A stretch of DNA of 64,000 nucleotides from Botryotinia globosa. Its lineage: Eukaryota > Ascomycota > Leotiomycetes > Helotiales > Sclerotiniaceae. How positions within the stretch are numbered: the stretch's first letter is position 1; every line of letters starts with the position of its first letter. The translations under genes and the position numbers were made by a program. The notes beneath the pieces were generated by a model, which was not told the origin of the DNA, did not search any database, and saw only the letters and a list, made by a program, of their open reading frames with translations. The stretch covers positions 1,488,001-1,552,000 of the forward strand of contig RCSZ01000003.1 of assembly GCA_014898425.1 (NCBI GenBank), read 5' to 3'. This document shows, in pieces, positions 23,675-33,888 of the stretch.

Positions 23675-25009
23675 ATGATGCAATCTTTTGATGATCTTAG
23701 AGCGGGGAAATACAAAGGAACAAAACGGTTGAAGTTATCATGTGGCCTCACGGAGTTCCCTCGAGAGATCTTGGACCTCTACGATACGCTCGAGATTCTT
23801 GATCTATCTAATAACCCTCTCTCGACACTTCCCAAAGAGATTCACCGACTTCATAAACTCAAGGTTGCTTTCTTTTCTGACTGCAATTTTATCGGTTTCC
23901 CCAAAGAATTAGCCCAGTGTCGTTCCCTAGAAATGATTGCCTTCAAAAACAATGGAATGACTGCGATCTCCGAAGAAGTCTTTCCCCGCAAGCTACGGTG
24001 GCTGATCCTTACCAATAACAAGATTGAATGTCTACCACATAGTATTGGAAAATGTCATAGACTTCAAAAATGCATGCTGGCGGGAAATAGCTTGACGTCT
24101 CTTCCTGACGAGATGTCTCATTGTCGAAAGTTGGGCTTACTGAGACTGTCGGCCAACAAGATCACTCGTTTACCGCCTTGGTTGTTCAGTCTTCCCGAAT
24201 TATCATTTCTTTCGTTCTCTGGAAACCCTTGCACCCCATCAAATGAAGATAATCCAACGCTAGATGACATTTCTTGGTCAGACTTGAAGATCGATCACCT
24301 TTTAGGAGAAGGAGCTTCGGGTATAATTTCAAAAGGCGTGTGGAAATCGTCTACCGCCGAAAAGAATGTTGCTGTCAAGCTATTCAAAGGTGAGGTGACC
24401 AGTGATGGCGTACCAGCAGACGAAATGAATGCATGCATCACCGCAGGTCGTCATCCGAATCTCATTGATCCAATCGGCAAGATTCATGGCCATCCAGAAA
24501 AAAGAGGATTGGTACTTGAGCTAATTCCTCCTCACTACACAAACTTGGGCCTTCCGCCAACTCTTGATAGTTGTACGCGCGACGCTTTTCATCCAGAAAC
24601 TGTCTTCTCCATCGAGAAATGTCGCGCAATTCTAATCTCGATCGCATCCGCGAGTAAGCATCTCCATGAAAGAGGAATCACCCATGGAGATTTGTATGCG
24701 CATAATATTTTGATCGATGACTCCGGTCATGCTCTTCTCGGAGACTTCGGCGCTGCGACAATATACCAAAAGGGTTACGAACATTCAGAGGCGATCGAAA
24801 AGATGGAAGTCTTCGCCTTTGGTCATTTGATTGAAGATATGTTAGGTTTGGTGGCGCGAAAAGTCGTTGCTGTGGAAAATCTCAGTGTTTGGGATGAGAA
24901 AGAGGGGTATGTGATTGAGGAGTTGAACCAGTTGCATTACAAGTGTACCAACCCTATTGTTATGGATAGACCATTGTTTTCTGAGATTTGTATGGAGTTA
25001 TGCGCCTGA
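23675..25009 (+). CDS. Leucine-rich repeat protein kinase of bacterial type
   Basis: This is an intronless gene of 444 residues. I chose the ATG at 23675 (MMQSFDDLRAG) because the LRR part begins right after it; the open extension to 23399 is unlikely to be translated. Residues about 14-195 form seven or eight leucine-rich repeats (KRLKLSCGLTEFP, LEILDLSNNPLSTLP, LRWLILTNNKIECLP, LQKCMLAGNSLTSLP). Residues about 206-444 form a protein kinase: Gly loop GEGASG (211-216), ATP lysine in VAVKLFKG (K235), catalytic loop HGDLYAHN (D339, N344) and DFG (357-359). The HGD in place of HRD and the single-exon LRR-kinase order resemble a cytosolic kinase family I know from gamma- and betaproteobacteria, not fungal kinases. 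No signal peptide or membrane span belongs to the chosen start. The substrate is unknown. Codon use looks like its neighbours, so any transfer is old and ameliorated. Confidence 0.88.
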   Translation: MMQSFDDLRAGKYKGTKRLKLSCGLTEFPREILDLYDTLEILDLSNNPLSTLPKEIHRLHKLKVAFFSDCNFIGFPKELAQCRSLEMIAFKNNGMTAISEEVFPRKLRWLILTNNKIECLPHSIGKCHRLQKCMLAGNSLTSLPDEMSHCRKLGLLRLSANKITRLPPWLFSLPELSFLSFSGNPCTPSNEDNPTLDDISWSDLKIDHLLGEGASGIISKGVWKSSTAEKNVAVKLFKGEVTSDGVPADEMNACITAGRHPNLIDPIGKIHGHPEKRGLVLELIPPHYTNLGLPPTLDSCTRDAFHPETVFSIEKCRAILISIASASKHLHERGITHGDLYAHNILIDDSGHALLGDFGAATIYQKGYEHSEAIEKMEVFAFGHLIEDMLGLVARKVVAVENLSVWDEKEGYVIEELNQLHYKCTNPIVMDRPLFSEICMELCA

Positions 25010-26362
25010 TTAGATATATAGTATGTTGGTTATTTGTCGACTCTATTTGACTTTCAAAATTATCCATATCTCAGTATTAGAACAGATAGAAGGATGATAG
25101 ATATAGATAGAATGGACAGGAAAGTATGTCTAAGATTTCATGTCTTCACATTTCATTTCTGTTTAATCGTTGGTCACTTTTCGCTTCTATTTGCCTTCTC
25201 ACAATTGCACTAGCTGCACAATCTACTTCATTCGCCTAACAAAGATATCTGCAAATATCGCATCACTTCTCGTCAAATGGTGGTATTGACAAAGCGGCAA
25301 TCTAGCTTAGCAGTTAGACACGACAACTCGAGGTGCGCGCGGTATCTTTGTGGGGAGCATTCGATCCCTTCGGAGTCAGGGATACCGCGAAATAGGTCAA
25401 CAGAGATGTAGCGCGCCTGGTGCACCCGGCGCGTGAACTCTTTTGCTGACTAGGATTGTTTTTTATCCTAAGGATTTTGCTAAATCTGTAATGGCGCTTC
25501 AGTGTATGCCGTTGGGTGTGGTACTTGGTCGTTTTGTATAATTTGGCGCCTGAGTATTATCATCTTTTGGATTGCATTCTTTTGATAGAGTGAGAAAGTG
25601 GGTCTTGTGTTCGGGCAGATAAGGCGGTGGGTTCTTGCACTCTGTTGTAAACGCAGTGCGGAGTGAATATAGTTTGAGACGAGAATATACTGAGATGTGG
25701 TGTGGTAGCAAGCCTTGGAATTTCTGTCATGCTTCATTCAATGCTTATACAAACTCACTCCTGATATTGGTACGTAGGGTTTCGATTATGGAAGGGGCTC
25801 AAACTATGTTTGTCATAGGTATCAAATATAAGCTGTATTGTGAGGGTACTAAAAAGTCGAAGCGAAAAATGTGACAGAAACCGCGGAAACTACATTTGCG
25901 ACTGATGACTGCACGCGCCATGATGTCGCCGAAATCACAAAGAATGGCAGGCTTCTTGTATCAATCCTTTCTTATTGCCAGTGGTAGTAAAACCAAATCA
26001 ATTTATCAGAGTTGAGCGGAAGATCTAGACTTCCAACGTCGTTTGGCCGGTGTTAGGAGATAAGATATCATATCACGACTATTTGGGATCGTGTAGTTCC
26101 ACCCAATCAAATCACCCTACCTACCATGGCAGATGACCCACTCTAGAGAATACGATATGAGGTTAGCTTTCGCCTGACGAATATGAATGAATACGAAAAG
26201 CGATTAGCCTGAATTCTAAACATCCTCAAAGAGACGATATAACGGCGAATATCAATGAATGTTAGCTGATGTTGAGCATAATGAAATCTCCGTTTCCTTG
26301 AATTTTATTAGTTCCTCCGGGGTTCAAATTGCGATGACTCCGAACTTCCGAAGTGAGGTAAG
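25010..26362. other. Intergenic, with a GC-rich structured segment
   Basis: No gene is recognised. The stretch 25320-25440 stands out by high GC content and inverted repeats and is listed separately. The last 300 nt form the promoter of the oxidoreductase. Confidence 0.4.
25338..25433. other. GC-rich inverted repeats, possible structured RNA or DNA
   Basis: CGCGGTATC at 25338-25346 pairs perfectly with GATACCGCG at 25381-25389. Inside the loop, GGGA and TCCC flank GCATTCGA, which looks like a tRNA T-arm. At 25412-25433 CGCGCC and GGCGCG flank the palindrome GGTGCACC, giving a 22-nt near-perfect palindrome with one mismatch. A box-A-like TAGCTTAGCAGTTAGA lies about 35 nt upstream, but no full cloverleaf can be drawn. 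Confidence 0.45.
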
Positions 26363-26370
26363 TATAAAAG
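26363..26370 (+). promoter_or_regulatory. TATA box of the oxidoreductase gene
   Basis: TATAAAAG lies 95 nt before the chosen ATG at 26458, at the distance expected for a fungal core promoter with a short leader. Confidence 0.5.
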
Positions 26371-26457
26371 CAAAGATATGGCCTTCTCTTTCCACAGTTA
26401 CATCGTCCTCAATCAACTATATTCCAGAAAGATCGTTTGAACATCTCTCATATCATA

Positions 26458-27507
26458 ATGTCCTCAATAACAACAAATCCACAGCATCTTGCTGCTATCA
26501 TTCCCGAGAAGGGTGGTCCTTTTGAATTGGTTTATAGGCCCACCCCAATTCCCGGTCCCAAAGAACTTCTCATAGAGGTCCACTCAATTGCGTGTAACCC
26601 GATCGACCATTATATGCGCGATCACGGGTTTTCTTGTGCTATATACCCCGCAATTCCCGGATCGGATATCTCTGGTATCGTTGTTTCTGCCGGCCAATCT
26701 GTGCCAGCTGGTGCACCGAAAGTGGGAACACGAGTAACCGCTTTTGCACCCGCATTCTTCACAAAAGGCGATCCAGATCATGGCGCATTTCAGAAGAAAG
26801 TTCTTGTGCCAGCTTCAAGTGTATGCCCGTTACCTGACGGAATAAGCTTCAACGAGGGAGCAATTCTTCCAATGGCTGTGCAAACTGCGATGGCTGCTTG
26901 GTATTCCGTTGGCTTGACGCGTGATACGAAATTTACGCCTGCAGATAAGAAAGGAGCTTTGGTATGGGGTGGAAGCAGCAGCGTTGGAGGGGCGGGTGTA
27001 CAGCAAGCCGCGAACATGGGATATGTGGTATATGCAACTGCTAGCCCACACAATCATGAGTATGTCAAGAAACTCGGTGCCTCGAAAGTGTTTGATTACA
27101 AAGACACTGCTGTTGTAGAAAACATTGTGAAGTCTGCAAAAGAAGATGGGATCATAATTGATTTGGCATATGATGCTGCTGGTGCATTACAACTCATCTT
27201 GGACATCCTGAAAGCTACGAAGGGTGATAATGTGGCCAATTTAGCATCGGCAATACCATTGAGACCCCAGCCACCAACTGTGGAGGGAATAAACATCAAG
27301 TTTGTTGCTGCTCCAACAGATGATGCCGAAAGAGTTGAATGGTCACAGTGGCTCTATTGGACTTGGCTAAAGGAAAAACTGCAGACGGGAGAGTTTGTAC
27401 CCAGCCCGAGCATCAAAGTAGTAGATGGGGGATTGGAGTCCGCAAACAAGGCATTGGATGAGTTGAAAGGAGGGGTCAGTGGCGTGAAATTAGTGTTGGA
27501 AGTATAA
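26458..27507 (+). CDS. Quinone-oxidoreductase-like enzyme of the MDR superfamily
   Basis: This is a single-exon medium-chain dehydrogenase/reductase of 349 residues. I chose the ATG at 26458 (MSSITTNPQHLAAII), since the upstream in-frame ATG at 26437 lies only 67 nt after the TATA box. The GroES-like N-terminal part has LLIEVHSIACNPIDHYMRDHG and PGSDISGIVVSAG. The nucleotide-binding loop is WGGSSSVGGAGVQQAA (about residues 170-185), followed by YATASPHNHEYVKKLGASKVFDY. The zinc-binding cysteine and histidine pattern of alcohol dehydrogenases is absent, so it is probably a zinc-free NADPH-dependent reductase of the CipB / trans-enoyl-reductase-like fungal group. No polyketide synthase or other biosynthetic partner lies nearby, so the substrate is unknown. 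Confidence 0.85.
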   Translation: MSSITTNPQHLAAIIPEKGGPFELVYRPTPIPGPKELLIEVHSIACNPIDHYMRDHGFSCAIYPAIPGSDISGIVVSAGQSVPAGAPKVGTRVTAFAPAFFTKGDPDHGAFQKKVLVPASSVCPLPDGISFNEGAILPMAVQTAMAAWYSVGLTRDTKFTPADKKGALVWGGSSSVGGAGVQQAANMGYVVYATASPHNHEYVKKLGASKVFDYKDTAVVENIVKSAKEDGIIIDLAYDAAGALQLILDILKATKGDNVANLASAIPLRPQPPTVEGINIKFVAAPTDDAERVEWSQWLYWTWLKEKLQTGEFVPSPSIKVVDGGLESANKALDELKGGVSGVKLVLEV

Positions 27508-27803
27508 TGATTCTTGTGCTGCAGTTAGAACCGTTCCCATCTTTTGTTGAAATCGATCAACATTGAAAAGCTTCACATGCTTCTTGCTGGCTATTTCCCC
27601 TCAGCTGCTAGTGAATTGTGCTCGTCAACCCTTTCAATCTTCTTCCATAGTGGTGCTTTTTTCTTAGATATCGAATCTTTCTCCGACAAGTTGTTCGCTC
27701 AGTTTCCACAATGTCTCAGCATCTTGTTCGCTAATTGCGTAGCTTCTAGTCTCCGAATTTACTTTCTCGCCAACGATAAACGCCGGAGATAATGCTAGAG
27801 TCT

Positions 27804-28931
27804 CTAATCAGAAAGTTCGTCGGTAATTGAACACTGAGATGCACCTTTAAATGCAGGATCCAGTGCGGCACGAATTACTGCCCCAGCTGCTTCTTGTCTT
27901 GTTACCATTCTCTGAGGGTGGAAAGGGTTGCCTGTTTTCTGGTATGAGTTCCTGGAATAGATACTGGTAAAGCTACTTGCCCTCATCTCTCTCTGTGGCG
28001 AGCTTGCATGCCTCTGCAAGTTGCTCTTGATCAATGCTAGAGTTTTCAAGAATCTGTTTCGAAAGTGACTTCAATCTTATCAATACAGCTTTCTTGCATA
28101 ATACCCTACACAGTAAGCAACTCACTTCCCGGGTGCACGACTAATGTTAAGACACCTTTATTGGCCAGTCTTTTTCCTAGAGCGATGTTCCAGAGAATCA
28201 TCGCGGTCTTCGATTGTCCAAATGCCCTCCAAGCATTGTAAGTTTTCCCTCCCTATGACCGAGGTCCGTTAAGCGACGGTTTTCGCAGTGGGAAAAGAAA
28301 TAGGTCGACATGCCTCAAATTTAACATCATCAAGGTTCACCTCACCCAGCTCATACCCCAAACTCCCCACATTAACAATCACTGCATCTTCTTCTTTCGC
28401 CGCGATAATCTGATCCATCGACAAGTTGGTTAATAGGAAGTGACCCAAGTAATTTGCAGCAAATTGGCCCTCAACACCCTGTTTGGAGGTTGTATAATCT
28501 CGCACGCCCACAACTCCAGCATTATTGATGACAACATGTATTCTCTCAATCTCCAGTTTCTTGATAGCATCTTCTGCTGTGCGGATAGATTCATTGTCAA
28601 GTAAGTTTAATGGGATCCAGACAAAATTAATGTTGGGGTTCATCCGTCGAATGAGGAACATGATGGAGAGAATTTTTGCTTTTTCCGACCAGCAAGAATT
28701 ATCATTGAAGGCTTTGAAGATGATGCAATGGAGAGGGCAATTTCTGCTCGGATCCCTTCTTCACTGGGACCGGTAATGAGAACTATATGGGGGTTTTAGA
28801 GTAAAATCAGACATAGGCGAGATTAGGGAAAATGTGAAGTGCATACAGGTTTTACCATCAGCGTGCTGGGAAAATCGTTTGACCATCTTAACGGCATAAG
28901 TGCTCTTGTTCTGAGTTTCGCTTGAAGCCAT
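27804..28931 (-). pseudogene. Decayed retinol-dehydrogenase-like SDR
   Basis: The remains of one SDR gene run on the minus strand from an ATG at 28931 (MASSETQNKS) to a TAG at 27804. Recognisable in order are a cofactor loop (LITGPSEEGIRAEIA) after an intron, INNAGVVGVRDYTTS, NVGSLGYELG, the catalytic region (WRAFGQSKTAMILWNIALGKRL) and a typical C-terminus (GAVIRAALDPAFKGASQCS). Lesions: a one-base shift in the A-rich stretch near 28676-28685, a TAA in frame at 28269-28271, and a further shift near 28250 before GKTYNAW. In addition, the catalytic Tyr of YxxxK is Phe (AFGQSK). With a lost catalytic residue on top of several frame breaks, assembly error is an unlikely explanation. Confidence 0.8.
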
Positions 28932-30067
28932 AATTAAATCGTTAAAGCGATTGTTTAAGTCTTCCTGACAATGTTCGTTTTGGATTTTCAAGCGGGTTTG
29001 AAAGTCGAAGTTGGGCTGAGAGGAGACGTCTGTGAGGACGATTTTGCTCAAAGGGTGCGAGAACAATATATATAGCCACCAATTTGCTGTCATGACAACT
29101 GCTTATCGCAACAGTGTGAATATTAACGTGCACTTCTCCTTGGTCCCAAGTAATGTACTGCGCTCTTCAGACATTTCCATCTCGGCCAGCTTGGTATATC
29201 GCTCTTTAAATCAGACTACTTCACGGAAAGATAAGCTTCTAAATTAATTCATCACACCGAGTGGTCTAAATCTACGTAGGACCCTTCAATCTCTCAAATA
29301 AGTCAGACCAACCAAGAGCGCATTTCCGCGTGTATGATATCTGCACTTCTTCACAGTAGTTATGACGAGTCTGACAAGACTTTTAGCTTCTAAGACCCGA
29401 GAAGCTTCTACCACAATCATCTGAATTGCAATTTGATTCGCTATCATTTATCTTCAGGGTACCGATAAATGCACCGACAACTCAACAAGTGGACAAGTGG
29501 ACCTTCTGCGGGTTGTGTAAGCCCTACTACTAGCGTACCAGCTGACCGGAAATTCTAATTTGAATGACTCCAGCCATAAACGGGTTGCAGAACTATAAGA
29601 TTCCAACTCAAAGTTTGTATGCTTCCAGGTCGGCCAAGTCCGAGTTCCAAACTGCCGGTGTGCCTAACAGTTATCCCTGAACTCGTGCCTTTTGTCAAGT
29701 GGATGAAGGCCGATCTTAAATATATGAATTGGTTATGTTTAGTGAGCTGTTGTCGAATTATCCTATATCGCGTAGGGTTCTACCACGGCCCACATAGCAC
29801 TGGGACTCGTGGGTCAGAGGAAGGATTTGTGATTTATCTCACTATTTTACATTTGTCTCTCGCGCGAATTTTACCTTCGCATTGAACAAGATATTACATT
29901 CTGTCTCCTCTCATATTGAATATCATTGAAATCCCCTATGAATAGATACTCACGGTTTCTCCATCGTGATTCCTCCATAGTCCTATCTGGGAGGAATCAC
30001 AATTCTGCCCATACAATATATGCCAAAGTCATTCCAACCGCGAAATGTTGCACATTATTGGGTCCAT
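28932..30067. other. Intergenic, no gene seen
   Basis: Lies between the SDR pseudogene (its promoter side) and the 3' end of the SET-domain gene. Only short frames are seen. No repeat or RNA gene is recognised. Confidence 0.4.
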
Positions 30068-32690
30068 TTAAGTACGAAGAATCTGCTCTGGTGTCATCTC
30101 ATCAAGACCAAGCAACTTAAACCAACTATTCAACTCCTCTACGAGATCATCTTTATCCGTATAAACAGGTATATTCCCAGCCTTCAGGTCTTCTTCGAAT
30201 GAATTGCGATGGAATTTAGCAATCCTGGTATTGGGGCCACCCATTTGCCTGGAGTAGTGAACGAGCTGCGAGCGCCAATGATGGATAAATTTGCGCATTG
30301 TGAGGACGATCTCGCTAATCTTAGATCGTGAGTGTTCTCCAATGTAGGCGATAACTATGAGGAAATGCAGAACTTTGATGCGTTCTTCCGGTAATGGTGC
30401 CGGGCATGCAACTGGATCGATCAGGTAGTAGACCCCGAGAAGAAGTCTCAAGGACCCTTTGTAATCCTGAGTTTTGGTGCGGGAGTCTAGATCAAATTGA
30501 CCGCTGAACAGACTCATATATGCTCTTCTTAGACCAGGGCAATCGTGGCTGAACCCATAGGTTCTCAGATCAGCAATGATCCTGTGATCGATCGATAGCT
30601 GTTCTTTGAGTTTCTCTCTGTCGACTTTAGGCTTGTAATTGTCAACGTGAATTGAAAGCATGCGCTCTCGAAGATCACCTGTCGGTCCTAGATCTCCTCG
30701 AATACATAAAGTACACTTGCAATCAAGCTTTTCTTTTCTCATAAAATCAAGACGGCGGGCTTCGTAGTCATTCCAAGAACTGAAACGGCGGGTAATCTCA
30801 GTGTTTGCAGGGATCGCACGATTAGCTTGTAGAATGTATGTCTTTCCATCAAAGTACTCGCGAGTGTTGGCATTGCAATCATTTCTCATGATTGTGATGA
30901 ACGGCTCGTAGCAGTCTAGAGAAATATTTATTGTTATGCCTTTATTTTGAATAAAATAGAATGAGCTTTACTTACAACCACAAGGAATGCTCGTTGGAGA
31001 ACTTGTGTTCCAAAAACTTATATCTTGCCTATTGAACTGGCATATGAATGGTTGGTACATCGGAATGAATTGATGAATAGCCTGTCATGGTGATTAGCAC
31101 TTCTGTGCAAAATATTTCACCATGTCAACTTACAAAGCAGAGAATATGGAAGATTGCATCTTCGTGCACAGGTGACTTTGCGAGAAGTTTCATATTGAGA
31201 CTCAAATTTCTGTAGGAAGTCTCCATGGAAGGCCCAAAGTCATACAAATTTCCTATCGGTGCTGTGAAAAATTCCCTCATTATTTCTTTTGTGAGAAGAT
31301 TTGCCTTGGCCATGCACAGGAAACGGTGAACAAAGCGGAAATCCGTACGTTCAATGAAGGACTCTGCTAAGGGTTCTTGGGATAAAAATTCTACGAAATT
31401 AAGACATTCATGCTTATGATGGTGTTCAAATGCTTCCCTCTGGCAGCTCTGTTTTGTGTTAGCTTTTCGAAATATAACGATAATTATCAATTCTACCTCG
31501 TGACAGTAGTGGTACACCCCACAGCTTCCACATTGATCGAATGGGATAGCTGTCTCGATATATCTTTCTACAGTACTGACAGTCCCTAATCCACGCTCCA
31601 CGCTCTGATATGCAAAGCAGTTATCGCAGGTTCTTAATCTCGTGTTGATTTGTTCGACCTATAAGTATTAGTATATTGTTGAAGCATTCGGGTTCAATAG
31701 AGTGCGCTGAGGTGAGTAAAGTATTAGGAATTTATGTATCTAGATTCATAGGTTGCAGAGTGAATAAACAAAACCCCTTGATTGAGTCCTTTTGAATGAC
31801 AGAAACTGTAAGAGCTCTTTTGTAGAGAAACTCAAAGTCACCGGCGCTTTTCTTTTAATGAACTGAGGTACAAGGCTCTCAGTAGATCAATTTATCACTC
31901 TTAAAGACAATAAATGTCTGTCTAGAGCTATAAGTAAAAGCATCTTTTGAGAGATCTGAAAAAAAAGTGTGGTGTGACCCTGACTGAGGTTTTGAGGAAA
32001 TGAAACGATCTTCAAGATTATTGAAACCCACAGACAAGAATATTGGGAGTATATATATTTAAATGAATGTGCTTCTGAAAGCTTTTCAACCAGTACGAAA
32101 GTACACTGCAGATTGACTCTGATCATGCCGTTGAAGACAGATATGTGTCAGACCAGAAGTGCTAGAATTCCTTGAAAATATCCGCAAAAATTGGGATGCA
32201 GTCAAGCATAAGATGTTTGTTCAATAGCTAGGGACCAAATTTTGTAGCCTGCGGTCTGCGGAATTGTAAGTGGTACAGATATCTGGTTGATCTGATAGAA
32301 AATTCGTCTAATCTCAAAGGAAAAATGTATCAAGAGACGATTATGAACGAAAAAGGGAGGAAAGAGGAACATGGAACCACCCACAATGGCAAACAAGGGC
32401 TTTTCGATTGTAAACAAGATATCTCCAGGAGATACAGCCTTATCAACATAAAGGCCTTTGTTTTTGGGATCGATGAGAGAGGGGCGGACAGATATTGGAA
32501 CCTAAGAATGAAATATCAGTTCAATTCAATCAAGATTCAATCTATAATTCATCATGTAGGCGGAATGAATACTTACGATACACTCGATACGATCAGGGAT
32601 GGAAGCTTCAGCAAGAGTGTAAGGGGAAGGTTTGGGTAGATTATCAATCATGTCAGGATCAACGGCCAGATGGGGTTGTTTTGTAGCCAT
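30068..32690 (-). CDS. SET-domain protein with MYND zinc finger (SMYD-like)
   Basis: A SMYD-type architecture, in which a SET domain is split by a MYND finger; family members methylate lysines on histones or other proteins. Exons are 32690-32577, 32501-32385, 31658-31497, 31448-31134, 31081-30976 and 30915-30068, giving about 553 residues. The N-terminal SET part is NKGLYVDKAVSPGDILFTIEKP. The MYND finger has C88, C91, C120, C123, C129, C133, H142 and C146 (CDNC, CGSCGVYHYC, then SCQREAF and HHKHEC). The second SET part has CYEPFITIMRNDCNANT in place of the usual NHSCxPN, and then ILQANRAIPANTEIT; a cysteine cluster (CKCTLC) follows. The altered NHSC core makes methyltransferase activity uncertain. 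Intron 2 is 726 nt, far longer than the others. Intron 3 is 48 nt, in frame, and sits inside the zinc finger. The gene model is my own assembly from splice signals. Confidence 0.82.
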
Positions 32691-33888
32691 GATTGTGGTG
32701 CCTGGTGGTTGTGTGAAAGTTGTGGAGAAAAGAAAGAGAAAGAAAGCAGGGGCTAAGAGGATTTTAATACTGAGTTAACCAAAGTTGAGGTGAATCAAAA
32801 CTCCGCTCAATTCAGTTGTTATGTGCTCTAGCATTTTGACAATTCACTGGGACTTATGCAGGTTAGAACCTGCTACGTGGTAGATGATCTTCGGAACCTA
32901 GCAGTAGGATATGCGCCTTTTTATTACTTCAAGATTCCAACCTGCATGTATAAAGCTATCTAAACACGTTTGCTGTATAACTGAGCCCCATAGTTTTCCA
33001 ACCGCATTATGCGTAGTCCAATATATCACCCAGAGAACCTTATTGAATTCAGCTCAAAAAGACGCTGACGCACAAACATGATGAAGCATACATTCAACCA
33101 TTTTGTAAGAAAGAGCAAAAATCATCCTTTACATGGGATGAGTTCAAATGACTTTGCGCATAATTTTGCACTGGAGCATAACCTATTGTACACTGAAAAT
33201 CAAGAGTTCAAAGCAGATTCTTTGTGTTTCTCATTGAGCCAGCCCCTGGAATAGCCGAAGGCTCACTTGATCACAACTAGGTAATCAAAGACAACAAGGA
33301 ATATCTAACACAATGTCAACTATATAAAAGTTGAAGGCTGGGTTTCAAAAAGCTGTATCTCGGGTTTGATTCTGGAGCGCAGAACTACAGGTATAATCAT
33401 CGGTTCAAGTGCTCAATAACCTTAGCAAAATTCCCAGAATTTAATAGAGTGCAGACCGAGTGTTGAAAAGACTCATTCGTTGATGTGCATCGAATGGCCA
33501 CTGATGGAGTGGAGAATTAACGGTGACAGCGATCATTTGCTGTCACTGACACTATCCCCAGATTTCGGTTACACCCGAGAGTATAAAATTCGAAAGACAA
33601 CCAATAAGATATCATAAATAAGAAAGCCCATGTCAATTAGTCAGGAACGTAGATGTGCACAGACAAGCTTGATCTCGTCCGTGCTTTGAATCCCTTCCCT
33701 CAGCTCTCCATTTCAATATGCTCGTTGAAATTCATCAATTACAAATGTTTCCATAAGAAACTTCTCATTTATTGATCTCTTGACTACCCGCCATTCCGAA
33801 TCCTTCAAGGTTAATTCACTTGATTTAATATCAATTTCAGTGGAGGGTTTGCCACGATCAAATAATACCTAGGTAGGAAAAGGACACA
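32691..33888. promoter_or_regulatory. Divergent intergenic region SET gene / membrane protein
   Basis: About 1.2 kb lie between two starts pointing apart. A possible TATA element (TATAAAA) is at 33592-33598 for the rightward gene, and TACCTAGGTAGG at 33866-33877 lies directly before its ATG. A 16-nt inverted repeat is at 32858-32873 (GCAGGTT AG AACCTGC). Confidence 0.4.

Noticed and set aside
25290..25375. A tRNA gene (A-box-like TAGCTTAGCAGTTAGA and B-box-like GCATTCGATCC)
   Set aside because: No acceptor stem pairs around the two boxes and no anticodon arm can be drawn. Kept only as a structured segment.
19593..29000. A secondary-metabolite cluster (PLP enzyme, oxidoreductase, SDR)
   Set aside because: No backbone synthase, transporter or regulator is present, and the genes are separated by arp4 and other unrelated genes.
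32858..32873. A tRNA T-arm on the minus strand (GGTTCTAACC in a 16-nt hairpin)
   Set aside because: The loop has six bases instead of seven and no D-arm or acceptor stem lies at the right distance.
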